Part shown: in pieces, positions 27,911 through 37,230 of the stretch | Position numbering within the stretch: the stretch's first letter is position 1 | Layout: each line of letters starts with the position of its first letter | Assembly (NCBI GenBank): GCA_022953095.1 | Contig: JALJCR010000001.1 | Span: 836,001 to 900,000, forward strand | Source of the DNA: Qipengyuania sp. ABI-127-1 | GTDB taxonomy: Bacteria; Pseudomonadota; Alphaproteobacteria; Sphingomonadales; Sphingomonadaceae | Length of the DNA: 64,000 nucleotides | Direction of reading: 5' to 3' | Translations under genes and position numbers: made by a program | The notes under the pieces: model-generated | Databases searched by the model: none | What the model was told of the DNA's origin: nothing | Seen by the model: only the letters and a program-made list of their open reading frames with translations

Positions 27911-28058
27911 CGCCCGCGCTTCGCATGGCGGACAGCGGATTTCAAATCCTGCCGCCTGTTATCAGGGAAAGTCCCAACCGGCTGTTAACCATTCTCCGTT
28001 ACGCCTCGGAAAGACCGGCGGGAGGGGGTCTCGCCGACGCTCGACACAGGGATCGCCC

Positions 28059-29312
28059 ATGCAGCAGCACGCCCGCTCGCAAGAGCAAAATCGGACCGGC
28101 CTTTCTGACATCGCCAGCGAATGGAGCCGCGGATTCGTCGCACCGGGTTTCGAACCCGTCGCTCACGCCTTTGCCTCCGCCATCCAGGCGCAAAGCGCGC
28201 TGGGTGCGGCCTGCACGATCATTCATCGGGGAAGGACGGTCGCCGACTTGCAGGGGGGATGGCGGCAGAAGACCCGACAAGAGCAATGGCAGGGCGACGA
28301 CATCGCGCTCGTCTACTCGCTGACCAAGGGGCTCACCGGAATGGCTGGAGCGGTCGCTGTGTCGCGCGGTCTTTTCGCCTATGACGAACCGGTCGCCGAT
28401 ATCTGGCCGGAGTTCGCCGCGCATGGGAAAGGCGCCATCACGGTCGGTCAGGCCTTGTCGGAACAGGCGGGCCTTGCCGCGATCGACTTCAAGCTCACCC
28501 TCGACAATATCGGCGACGAGGAGGCGATTTGCGCCGCCATCGCCGCACAAAAGCCCAACTGGACCCCCGGCGACCACAGCGGCAACCACGCCTATACGCT
28601 CGGCTGGATCGCCAGCGAGCTGATCTGCCGCCGCGATCCGCAAGGTCGCCGCCTGCTCCGATTTTTCGCCGAGGAAATTGCCCGGCCGCTCGGTGTCGAT
28701 GTCTTTATCGGCCTACCCGACACCTTCGACCGCAACCGCATCGCGCGGATCAAGGGCTTCGGTCTTCAGGACCTCTTCATTCACCACACCACCATGCCCT
28801 GGCCGCTCACTTTCAAGATGTGTCTGCCCGGTACGCTGGCTTTCCGCACGCTCAACAACCCGTTGATCCTGGCAGGGCCGGGTGCGCTGGATCGCGAAGC
28901 ATTCTGGCGGGCGGGGCAAGGCGCGGCGGGCGGCATGGCCTCCGCTCGCGGGCTGGCGGCGCTATACCAGGCTTTCGTCGAAGGAGGCAAGAAACTGGGC
29001 GTCACCCCCGAGGTGATGGCCACGCTTTGCGCAGGGCATGCTTATCCGCGCAAGGGCCTGAGGGACCAGGTTCTTACGGCCGACATGTATTATTCCCACG
29101 GTTTCGAAAAGCCTTTCGCCGAGTGGGAATACGCCCGCACCCGCAGCGCATTCGGCAGTTTCGCGGTGGGCGGCAGCCTCGCCTTCGCCGACCCGGAAGA
29201 CGAAGTCGCCTATGCCTGGATCACCAATCAGCTCGGTACCGGCAAATGGGACGATCCGCGCGAGAAAATCGTGCGGGACGCCTTCTATGCCTGCCTGGAG
29301 ACGCACGCATGA
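28059..29312 (+). CDS. serine hydrolase, beta-lactamase class C / EstB-like
   Basis: A 417-aa member of the class C beta-lactamase-like esterase family. The nucleophile motif SXXK is in VYSLTKGLTGM, and the second catalytic tyrosine candidate is in NHAYTLGWIASELI. The C-terminal third has FGSFAVGGSLAFADPEDEV, a variant of the HTG-like motif region with glycine. These enzymes usually act as carboxylesterases. No signal peptide is visible. The stop overlaps the next gene as ATGA. It is the first gene of a three-gene unit. Confidence 0.87.
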   Translation: MQQHARSQEQNRTGLSDIASEWSRGFVAPGFEPVAHAFASAIQAQSALGAACTIIHRGRTVADLQGGWRQKTRQEQWQGDDIALVYSLTKGLTGMAGAVAVSRGLFAYDEPVADIWPEFAAHGKGAITVGQALSEQAGLAAIDFKLTLDNIGDEEAICAAIAAQKPNWTPGDHSGNHAYTLGWIASELICRRDPQGRRLLRFFAEEIARPLGVDVFIGLPDTFDRNRIARIKGFGLQDLFIHHTTMPWPLTFKMCLPGTLAFRTLNNPLILAGPGALDREAFWRAGQGAAGGMASARGLAALYQAFVEGGKKLGVTPEVMATLCAGHAYPRKGLRDQVLTADMYYSHGFEKPFAEWEYARTRSAFGSFAVGGSLAFADPEDEVAYAWITNQLGTGKWDDPREKIVRDAFYACLETHA

Positions 29313-30745
29313 GTATCGCCCAGATCGTTCTGTCGGACCTGCACCTTGGCGCGCGGGACAGCCTGCTGACGCATGTGAACGCCCATGACGAAATCGCCGA
29401 CGGGCCGTCCGAAGTCCTTGCCGCCTTTGCCGACGGATTGCGCGAAACGCTGCGCGAAGAGCCCAAGCCGCAGCTTGTCCTGCTCGGCGATGCGCTCGAT
29501 CTTGGCCTGTCGCCTTTCGGCGATGTTTCGAAGAGCTTTCTTCAATTGATCGACGCCTTCTTTCCCGAAGATGGACAAGAGGTGTTTCGCCGCGACATCG
29601 TCTACATCGCGGGCAATCACGACCATCATATCTGGCGCATGGCGCAGGATCACGGTTTCATTGCTTCGCTGCAGGCAGGCGACATCCCCGGCGATCTCGA
29701 ATACGTCACATCGATCACCGGGTCGCCAGCGCACCGCTGCCGCCTGATGGAATCGTTGATCGCGCACCGGCCGCACATGGCAGGGGCCACGGTAAGCATC
29801 GCTTATCCCAACTGGGGTCTCGCCGATGGCGATACGGGCCGCGCGGTGGTTATGCATCACGGGCATTATCTTGACGGGATGTACCGCGCGCTGTCGAGCC
29901 TGCGCGGCTTTCTCGAAAACGGCGAAGCGCGGCCCGAGACCATGCAGCAACTCGAGGCCGAGAATGGTCCCTGGATCGACTTTCTATGGTCCGACCTGGG
30001 CAGCGCGGGCGAGATCGGCGGTGAAGCGGGTTCGCTATACGCAACCATGCTCAGCGCCGGTGCGAGCCATGATTTCGCCGAAAGCATCGCGCGGCGGATT
30101 ACCGGCGGGTTGAACTCGAAGCTGGGCATCAATCCGAAGATGCAGCTCAAATACGGTATCACGCTCGATAACCTTATCCGTGCGAGCGTCGACCTTACCG
30201 CTGGCCGTGCGGCGGAGCGTCAACGCGAGGGATACGGCCATGTGCTGGGTGAAGCCGAGATCGCGGATATCGGATGGTATCTCGGAAGCCCGGTCGCCCA
30301 TCAGCTACGCGATGAACTGGGAGAATTGCCGCGCGAGCTGAGCTTCGTCTTCGGACACACCCACAAGCCGTTCCAGGATGAATTGATGGTCGAGGGGTAC
30401 ACATTGCCCGTCGGCGTTTTCAACACCGGGGGCTGGGTGCTCGACGAACCCACGCTGATGCCGGTGCAGGGATGTTCGGCGGTTCTGGTTTCGGATGACC
30501 TCGAAGTCGCGTCGCTGCGCCTGTTCAACGATCCCACCGACGGTGTCATGGCCCCGGTTCGGGTCGAAGGCAGCGGCCGCGTGTCGCGTCTTGCCGAAGA
30601 GGCCGGTGCCGCAGTCGAAAAGGCGGCCAGTCACTGGGCCGATTTCTCGCACATCGTCCATGAACGTATCGTCGAGGAGGCGGACAAACGTGTTCGCCGT
30701 ATGCTCGACAAGTCCAACGAGGCTGATCGGGAGGCCGCGGAATGA
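29309..30745 (+). CDS. metallophosphoesterase-family protein
   Basis: A 478-aa calcineurin-like phosphoesterase. The metal-binding motifs appear in order: VLSDLHLGARD (D-x-H), LLGDALDLG (GD), YIAGNHDHH (GNHD), MHHGHY and FGHTHKPF (GHTH). The C-terminal 100 residues form a coiled helical extension without recognised domain. The start is coupled to the serine hydrolase by ATGA, and its stop is coupled to the GMC-hydrolase fusion in the same way. The substrate is unknown, and the company of an esterase and a sterol-oxidase-like enzyme suggests a lipid-related compound. Confidence 0.85.
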   Translation: MSIAQIVLSDLHLGARDSLLTHVNAHDEIADGPSEVLAAFADGLRETLREEPKPQLVLLGDALDLGLSPFGDVSKSFLQLIDAFFPEDGQEVFRRDIVYIAGNHDHHIWRMAQDHGFIASLQAGDIPGDLEYVTSITGSPAHRCRLMESLIAHRPHMAGATVSIAYPNWGLADGDTGRAVVMHHGHYLDGMYRALSSLRGFLENGEARPETMQQLEAENGPWIDFLWSDLGSAGEIGGEAGSLYATMLSAGASHDFAESIARRITGGLNSKLGINPKMQLKYGITLDNLIRASVDLTAGRAAERQREGYGHVLGEAEIADIGWYLGSPVAHQLRDELGELPRELSFVFGHTHKPFQDELMVEGYTLPVGVFNTGGWVLDEPTLMPVQGCSAVLVSDDLEVASLRLFNDPTDGVMAPVRVEGSGRVSRLAEEAGAAVEKAASHWADFSHIVHERIVEEADKRVRRMLDKSNEADREAAE

Positions 30746-33700
30746 CCATGCAAAAGCGGATTGCCAGGAGCCTCGACCGGGCCAGGTCGCATTACACCGT
30801 CCTCGTTATCGGTTCGGGCTATGGTGCGGGCGTTGCCGCGTCGCGTCTGGCACGTGCCGGGCAGGATGTCTGCGTTCTCGAGCGGGGCAAGGAACTGCTG
30901 CCGGGCGAGTATCCGGACAGGATTTCCGAAACTCAGGGCTCGGTCCAGATCAATGCGAAGGGCGGACGCATCGGCGAGCCGGACGCGCTGTTCGAAGTCC
31001 ATGCGAATGACGACCAGTATGCGCTGGTCGGCTGCGGGCTCGGCGGCACCTCGCTGATCAACGCCAATGTCTCGCTCGAACTCGACAAACGCCTGCTCGA
31101 CCAGGCCCACTGGCCTGCGGCCTTCCGCGACAATCCGCATGAGATCGACGCGTATTACGAGCGCGCCCGCGAGATGCTCGCTCCCAATCCCTATCCGGAC
31201 AGCCATCCGGCATTGGGGAAGCTGGAGGCGCTGGAACATTCGGCCAAGGCGATGGGCAAGCGGTTCTACAAGACGCCCATCAACGTCACTTTCGAAGACA
31301 AGCTCAACCGGTTCGGTGTGCCACAACCGGCCTGCACCAATTGCGGCGATTGCGTATCGGGCTGCAATGTGGGTGCCAAGAACACCACCTTGATGAACTA
31401 TCTGCCCGATGCGGCGAATCACGGTGCGGAAATCTTCACCCAGGCCAAGGTACTGTGGATCGAGCGTTGCGGCGACATTTGGCGCGTCCATATCGAACCC
31501 AACGGCACGGATGCGCCGACAGGCCCTGGCAGCATCACGGCCGATCATGTCATTCTCGGCGCCGGTGCGCTGGGTTCGACCGAAATCCTGCTGCGCTCGC
31601 GCGGCAAGGGGCTCGCACTTTCCGATCGCCTGGGAGCAGGCTTCTCCGGCAATGGCGATGCGCTGGGTTTCGCTTATGACAGCTATCTCAAGGCCGAAAA
31701 AGAAGGCGACGAGCTGACCGCCAAGCCGCTCTATGCGATCGGTGTCGGTGCTTCGGATATTGCGAAAGACGCCTATCCCGGCCCTTGCATAACCGGCGTG
31801 ATCGACATGCGCGGGACGAAGGACCCGGCCAAGGGCCTCGTAATCGAGGAGGGTGTGGCGCCGGGCATTCTCGCAGCCGCGCTCGCCCCCGCTTTTTTCT
31901 TCGGGGAGGCGCTGGCGGATGGTTTCACCCGCTTCGGCATGGATCAGGTAAAACCCCGCCTGATGGACGCCAAGGCCATGGGCGAAGCGCTGCAGACCGA
32001 TCCCGGAAATATCGCCGAATGGGCCTATAAGGGGCCGATGGCGCGAACCCAGACCTATCTGGTGATGAGCGTGGACAATGCCGGTGGACAACTCGCTCTC
32101 GAAAACGATCGGCTGACGATCCACTGGTCCGGCGCGGGCGAACAGCGCACCTACCGCCGCGATGACGACAAGATGCGCGAAGCCGCGGAAGCGATCGATG
32201 CGCAATATTTTTCCGACCCGCTGTGGAGCGATCCGTTCGGCAAAAAGCTGATTACCGTTCATCCCATCGGCGGCTGCGGCATGGGTGACGATGCAAGCCG
32301 CGGTGTGGTCGACGATACGTGCCGCGTATTCGCTGGCCGCACGGGTGCCGATGTTCACGAGGGGCTGTATGTTTGCGACGGTGCGGCGCTTCCGGGTTCG
32401 GTAGGGGTCAACCCGCTGCTGACCATTACCGCCGTGGCCGAGCGCGCGGTCGAGAAACTCGCTCTGAGGCAGGGTTGGACGATCGAGTATGCTCTGGGAG
32501 CCGAAAGCCCGTTGCCTGAAACGCAAGCTGCCACAGAGCCGGCTTCGGAGCCAGCGTCAGAGCCCGTTCTCGCGGCGGGTGCCGATACATTGCGCCTCGG
32601 CGTCGCCAAATGGGTCGCGGGTCACGCCATCGATCCGGTATCCCGTGGGATCGAGGAGGCGGCACTGCATTATGAAAGCGGCGCGCTCGACAAAGGAAAG
32701 GCGGCGATACGCCGACTGGTGATGAATCATCCGGCGGCCATGAGCCCGGGACTTTCCTTCACCGAAACGATGGCCGGGCATATCAGCGCCACCGGATGCC
32801 ATCATCATCCCTGCAGTAAGGCAGAACGCATTCGCGACGACTATGCGAATGGCGAAGCCTGGGGACGGACAGAAGCAAGTGGATGCAGTTTCCTGCTGAC
32901 AGTGGCGACCGACAATGTCCACCGCATGATCGAGGACAGTCAGCATCGCTCGCGCATCACCGGCACCGTTACGGTGAGCGCCATTTCGCCCGATCCGCTG
33001 CCGGTGCGTGACGGCACCTTTCGTCTGCTGATTGCCGATCCGGCCAGGGCGGAAAGCTGGAAAATGCTGTATGAGATGGTGCTGGAAGGCCCCGATGGCC
33101 CTATTCACTTTCAGGGTTTCAAGACGCTGGAACAGCGAAGCCAGTCCGATCCCTGGACCGATCTCACTACGCTGTTCGTGACCTTGCGCCACGGCGAGGA
33201 CGCTTCCGGCGATTTGATCGGTCGCGGTGTTCTCAGGCTCGGCATCGACGAGTTCATGCGTCAGCTCACGACGATCAGGCTTCATGCCTCCGGCAGTCTG
33301 ATCGGATATATCGTGAACCTCATCCCGCGCGCTAAGAAGGCGATTGAGACCTATTTTTTCGCGAAATATGCAGGGTTCTTCGCGATGACCGTGTTCCGCG
33401 CCTATGGCGGCATGCTGGCCACGCTGAATGACTTCGCGGGTAAGGATGCAGCCAAGCTGGTGGCGCGCGAACTGCGCCTTCCGCCCGCCGAAAACCACAT
33501 CGTGCCCACTGGCGACGGCGTGAATATCGGCCTCACCCGCTATCGCGGCGGCTCGCGCGGGCCGCTGGTACTGGCACCCGGCTTCTCGGTCCGCGCATCG
33601 AGCTTCGCAACCCCGGCGGTGGAAGAGAACCTTGCCGAAAGCCTCGTTGCGCAGGGTTACGATGTGTGGCTGTTCGATTATCGCGCCAGCGCCGATGCCG

Positions 33701-34584
33701 GCAACGATCTCCAGCATCCACCCGAATTCACCATCGACGCCATAGCCCGCCACGACTGGCCTGCTGCGATCGCGAAAATCCGTGCCGTTTCAGGGGCGCC
33801 AAGCGTACAGGCACTTGCCCATTGCGTCGGTTCGATGAGCCTTTTGATGGGCATCGGCGCGGGATGGGTTTCGGGCATTCGTTCGCTGATTTCCTCGCAG
33901 CTTACCCTGCATCCGGTCACGGACTGGCTCAATTACCTCAAGGCCGATCTCGGTGTGGCCGGGGCGTTGGGGCAGATATCGCTTCTCGATGGTCATCTGG
34001 ATTTCGTCAGTGGGGGAACCGAGGCCGACTACGAAATCGACGCGATCGCCTACCAGATACCCATGCCCGAAGGGCAGGCGTGCAAGAATCCGACGTGCCG
34101 CCGTGTTTTCGGCGTATTCGGCCCTAGCTGGGACCACAATCAGCTCGGGCATGATACGCATCTCGCGCTTGGAAGCATGTTCAGCCGCGTCTCGCTGAAA
34201 CCCTTCGAACAACTGCAGGAGGTGATGTGCAGGGGGCTGGCAGTCGATGCTGACGGGCAAGCGATCTACACATCCGATGATGCCGCGCGGCGCCTGGCTT
34301 TACCGATCAGCTTCCTGTCGGGTGCGACCAACAAGATCTTCTATCCCGAAAGTGGCCAGCGTACGCGGGTCTGGCTCCAGGACAAAAACGGTCCCGATCT
34401 CTATCAGCAGCGGATCGTACCGGATTACGGGCATATGGATTTGTTCATCGGTCACAACGCCCATCGCGACGTGACCCCCATCATCCTGGATCAATTGGCG
34501 TGGCTGGACGAGCGGAGCGGAATGGGGATGGATGGATCGGCTCGGTGTGGAATTCCTGGTGCTCATACCGGGAAGGGGGCATAG
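30742..34584 (+). CDS. GMC oxidoreductase fused to an alpha/beta hydrolase
   Basis: A 1280-aa fusion. Residues 1-580 are a GMC/cholesterol-oxidase-like flavoenzyme: VLVIGSGYGAGVAASRLARA, YALVGCGLGGTSLINANVSL, and the C-terminal VHPIGGCGMGDD with SVGVNPLLTITAVAERA. It carries a ferredoxin-like C-x2-C-x2-C-x3-C cluster at C198, C201, C204 and C208. The middle (about 620-900) is unassigned. The C-terminal part (about 910-1270) is an alpha/beta hydrolase whose nucleophile elbow reads ALAHCVGSMSL, with Cys1028 where serine is usual, as in polyhydroxyalkanoate synthases. It is the last gene of an ATGA-coupled trio. A dual role in oxidising an alcohol/sterol and cleaving or forming a thioester-linked ester is a guess. 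Confidence 0.88.
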   Translation: MTMQKRIARSLDRARSHYTVLVIGSGYGAGVAASRLARAGQDVCVLERGKELLPGEYPDRISETQGSVQINAKGGRIGEPDALFEVHANDDQYALVGCGLGGTSLINANVSLELDKRLLDQAHWPAAFRDNPHEIDAYYERAREMLAPNPYPDSHPALGKLEALEHSAKAMGKRFYKTPINVTFEDKLNRFGVPQPACTNCGDCVSGCNVGAKNTTLMNYLPDAANHGAEIFTQAKVLWIERCGDIWRVHIEPNGTDAPTGPGSITADHVILGAGALGSTEILLRSRGKGLALSDRLGAGFSGNGDALGFAYDSYLKAEKEGDELTAKPLYAIGVGASDIAKDAYPGPCITGVIDMRGTKDPAKGLVIEEGVAPGILAAALAPAFFFGEALADGFTRFGMDQVKPRLMDAKAMGEALQTDPGNIAEWAYKGPMARTQTYLVMSVDNAGGQLALENDRLTIHWSGAGEQRTYRRDDDKMREAAEAIDAQYFSDPLWSDPFGKKLITVHPIGGCGMGDDASRGVVDDTCRVFAGRTGADVHEGLYVCDGAALPGSVGVNPLLTITAVAERAVEKLALRQGWTIEYALGAESPLPETQAATEPASEPASEPVLAAGADTLRLGVAKWVAGHAIDPVSRGIEEAALHYESGALDKGKAAIRRLVMNHPAAMSPGLSFTETMAGHISATGCHHHPCSKAERIRDDYANGEAWGRTEASGCSFLLTVATDNVHRMIEDSQHRSRITGTVTVSAISPDPLPVRDGTFRLLIADPARAESWKMLYEMVLEGPDGPIHFQGFKTLEQRSQSDPWTDLTTLFVTLRHGEDASGDLIGRGVLRLGIDEFMRQLTTIRLHASGSLIGYIVNLIPRAKKAIETYFFAKYAGFFAMTVFRAYGGMLATLNDFAGKDAAKLVARELRLPPAENHIVPTGDGVNIGLTRYRGGSRGPLVLAPGFSVRASSFATPAVEENLAESLVAQGYDVWLFDYRASADAGNDLQHPPEFTIDAIARHDWPAAIAKIRAVSGAPSVQALAHCVGSMSLLMGIGAGWVSGIRSLISSQLTLHPVTDWLNYLKADLGVAGALGQISLLDGHLDFVSGGTEADYEIDAIAYQIPMPEGQACKNPTCRRVFGVFGPSWDHNQLGHDTHLALGSMFSRVSLKPFEQLQEVMCRGLAVDADGQAIYTSDDAARRLALPISFLSGATNKIFYPESGQRTRVWLQDKNGPDLYQQRIVPDYGHMDLFIGHNAHRDVTPIILDQLAWLDERSGMGMDGSARCGIPGAHTGKGA

Positions 34585-34593
34585 CCTTCCGTG

Positions 34594-37014
34594 ATGGCCG
34601 ACGCAGGCGACACTTTAACTGCTGCCACCCGAACCGAAGCGATCGGCCCAGAAAGACGCGGCGCTTTGGCGATCGGATGCGTCGTTTCCGCACTCACGAT
34701 GGGGCTGTTGCAGCCTTTCATCTATGCCGCGAGCCTCTTACTGGTCGAGGCATTCACCCCGGGCGCGCTGCTTGAGGCCCTCAAGGGGCCGCTTCTCATC
34801 TATATCGTCGCGGCCTCAGCTGCGCTCACTTATATCGCCCACTGCAATTCGCGCCGGATCGAGGATGCGATGTCGGGTGCGGAACGGGTCGAGCGGCCGG
34901 ACATTAGCCGCCGGGCGCAAACTGTCTTGATTCTCGCGATGGGGCACAGCTTTCTGTGGCCTGTCCTGCTCCTCAGCGCGCTCGGCGTGCCATTGCCCCA
35001 GAGCTTCGATTCGGCGGGATCCCACGTGGTGGGATTGTGGGCGCTGGTCTTCATATCGCCGGCCGTGCAGATATCCTTGTTCTATACGTTTTACGACCGC
35101 CTCATTTTCAAGCTACCGGCTGAGTTGGTTACCATCAGGCCCGTAACGCTTAGATCGCGCTTGATGGTCTATATGGTCATCATCCCCGGCGCACTTGCGG
35201 TTTCGCTCGTGCTGTACATGAACGGGGCGAAACATGCGGGGTCGACGATCGGGGCCGAGGCGGCTCTGCTGGTCCTGCTCATCTGCGGAGCGAACTACTT
35301 TTCGATCTACCAGAATTTCCGGAAGACGCTCGACAATGTTTCGCGTTTCGTCGCGCACGAACTGACCCGCGAAAAGACCATCCACGAGCCCGTCCTTCCT
35401 TCGACGCCCTTCGCATTTGTCGAAATCGCCAAAATTCTGTCGGAACTAGACCGATTACGGGAAGACAACGCCGATTTCATCGCACGCCTCCAGGCCAGTG
35501 AAGCGAGGCTCAACGAAGCCCAATCGCTCGAACGGCTCGCGACGTGGGAAGCGCATAGCGATGGCTCGCTGATCTGGTCGGAGCAGGCCTATGAGCTCAG
35601 CGGTGTCGCGCCTTTGGAGTTCGACGGAACGGTCGATTTCTTTTTCGACATGATCCATCCGGATGACCGGGCTCGGGTCGAGCGGACCTATGCGGAAGCG
35701 CTCGCGGAAGGGAAGCGTTACGACACGACACATCGGCTGATCCGACCCGATGGGAAGGAGGTGGTTCTGCGGCAGCGGGCCATCTTCAAGAAGGATGCCG
35801 AAGGTCGCCCCCAGTCCGCAGTGGGCATCTGCCAGGACATCACCCAGTTGGTTAAGCTGGAACAGGAGCTTCGGCAGACCCAGAAGATGGAAGCTATCGG
35901 GCAATTGACAGGGGGGATTGCGCATGATTTCAACAATATCCTCGCGATAATCCTGGGCAATCTGGAAGTGCTGCGCGATTTCGAGAAGATCGATCCATCG
36001 CAGCGGGAGCTTGTCGACGATGCCATTGGTGCAGCAATGGAAGCGGTGGTTCTCACTCGCAGCATGTTGGCTTTCGCGCGCAAGGCGCCGCTCCAACCGG
36101 AAATTTTCGATCTCAACGAAGTGGTCGACGAAACACGGAAGTGGAGCGCGCGTGCTCTCCCTGAAAACATCGAGATCAAGGCGGTTCTCGAAAGCGATCT
36201 CTGGCCGGTGGAGGCAGATGTCGGCTCGACCCGTAGCGCATTGATAAACCTGATCCTCAATGCGCGCGATGCCATGCCCCACGGCGGTACATTGATGATC
36301 GAAACCGCCAATCTCGTTCTCGACGAAGCCTGCGTCAGCGAAACGCATGAGGATCTGCAACCCGGGCGCTATGTCGTGTTGTCGGTCATCGACGACGGTG
36401 TCGGTATCGAAGCCGGACTGCTGGAAGAGATCTTTTCCCCATTCTTCACCACCAAGGCGGCAGGCATGGGATCGGGGCTCGGATTGTCGATGGTCCATGG
36501 ATTCATGAAGCAATCCGGAGGGGCTGTCAGAGTCTCCACCGAACTCGGCCGCGGAAGCACGTTCAGGCTCTATTTTCATGCCAAGGATGCAGCGCATCTC
36601 GCCTTGCAGGAAGACGACGAAGCTTGGCAGGGCAAGGTTTCGCAAGCGCGCATACTCGTGGTGGAAGACAATTCGGCAGTGCGCGATACCGTTATCCGGA
36701 CGCTCGAGCGGAGCGGTTACGATGTTACGGCAATGGCCAATGGCAATGCTGCTCTCGACGCTTTCAGGCGGAGACCGGGTTTTGACCTGGTTCTGACCGA
36801 CGTCGTAATGCCCGGGCGTTTGCAAGGCCCCGACCTGGCCAAGGAGATCCGGGCGCTCGATCCGGAGGCGCGAATAATCTTCATGTCCGGCTATGCCAGC
36901 CAGACGAATATCGACGAGCATGGCTGGACGATCGGCCAACGGCGGTTGACCAAGCCGATCCGAAGGGCCGATCTGATCGATGCAATCGAAGGCGCTCTCG
37001 GGGGACAGGGCTGA
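34594..37014 (+). CDS. membrane-bound hybrid histidine kinase with PAS and receiver domains
   Basis: An 806-aa sensor. Six hydrophobic segments occupy residues 20-230 (e.g. CVVSALTMGLLQPFIYAASL, ILAMGHSFLWPVLLLSALG). A PAS domain (about 300-425) follows, then the phosphoacceptor region GQLTGGIAHDFNNILA with His444, HATPase motifs NLILNARDAMP, DDGVGI and GSGLGLSMV, and a C-terminal receiver with DLVLTDVVMPG and MSGYA. The receiver on the same chain is typical of kinases that regulate their own output. GTG at 34591 is an equally possible start. It starts ten bases after the GMC fusion stop, so the two could be co-transcribed. Confidence 0.9.
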   Translation: MADAGDTLTAATRTEAIGPERRGALAIGCVVSALTMGLLQPFIYAASLLLVEAFTPGALLEALKGPLLIYIVAASAALTYIAHCNSRRIEDAMSGAERVERPDISRRAQTVLILAMGHSFLWPVLLLSALGVPLPQSFDSAGSHVVGLWALVFISPAVQISLFYTFYDRLIFKLPAELVTIRPVTLRSRLMVYMVIIPGALAVSLVLYMNGAKHAGSTIGAEAALLVLLICGANYFSIYQNFRKTLDNVSRFVAHELTREKTIHEPVLPSTPFAFVEIAKILSELDRLREDNADFIARLQASEARLNEAQSLERLATWEAHSDGSLIWSEQAYELSGVAPLEFDGTVDFFFDMIHPDDRARVERTYAEALAEGKRYDTTHRLIRPDGKEVVLRQRAIFKKDAEGRPQSAVGICQDITQLVKLEQELRQTQKMEAIGQLTGGIAHDFNNILAIILGNLEVLRDFEKIDPSQRELVDDAIGAAMEAVVLTRSMLAFARKAPLQPEIFDLNEVVDETRKWSARALPENIEIKAVLESDLWPVEADVGSTRSALINLILNARDAMPHGGTLMIETANLVLDEACVSETHEDLQPGRYVVLSVIDDGVGIEAGLLEEIFSPFFTTKAAGMGSGLGLSMVHGFMKQSGGAVRVSTELGRGSTFRLYFHAKDAAHLALQEDDEAWQGKVSQARILVVEDNSAVRDTVIRTLERSGYDVTAMANGNAALDAFRRRPGFDLVLTDVVMPGRLQGPDLAKEIRALDPEARIIFMSGYASQTNIDEHGWTIGQRRLTKPIRRADLIDAIEGALGGQG

Positions 37015-37061
37015 TCGACCGGTGCAGCGCGGATCGTCGGTTCCCGCCAGGCCGGGAGAAG

Positions 37062-37076
37062 CCCCGATATTCGGGG
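37062..37076 (+). terminator. small hairpin after the first hybrid kinase
   Basis: CCCCGA-TAT-TCGGGG forms a tight stem immediately after the kinase gene. No T-run follows, so it is a weak terminator candidate. Confidence 0.3.
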
Positions 37077-37084
37077 GAGGAGGT

Positions 37085-37180
37085 ATGGAAAGATCGATTT
37101 CTCCGACTGGCTGGGCAGAGTGTTCGATTATCGAAAATGCACTCGCATACTGGAAAACCGAATGGTTATTCTGTAGTTAA
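37085..37180 (+). CDS. candidate 31-aa small protein or leader peptide
   Basis: ATG at 37085 is preceded by an unusually strong ribosome-binding site (GGAGGAGGT). The product starts MERSISPTGWAECS and ends in a Trp/Phe/Cys-rich tail before TAA. It lies alone in the 210-base gap between two kinase genes and could be a leader peptide or a small regulator. No homologue is known to me. Confidence 0.3.
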   Translation: MERSISPTGWAECSIIENALAYWKTEWLFCS

Positions 37181-37230
37181 TTCGGGCGGACCTACCATGC
37201 GGCCGGGGCTGTAGGAAGGTAAAGGTGGTT

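Noticed and set aside
37124..37136. TTCGA-TTA-TCGAA as a TetR operator near the second kinase
   Set aside because: Spacing and arms differ from the island boxes, and it lies within the 31-codon frame.
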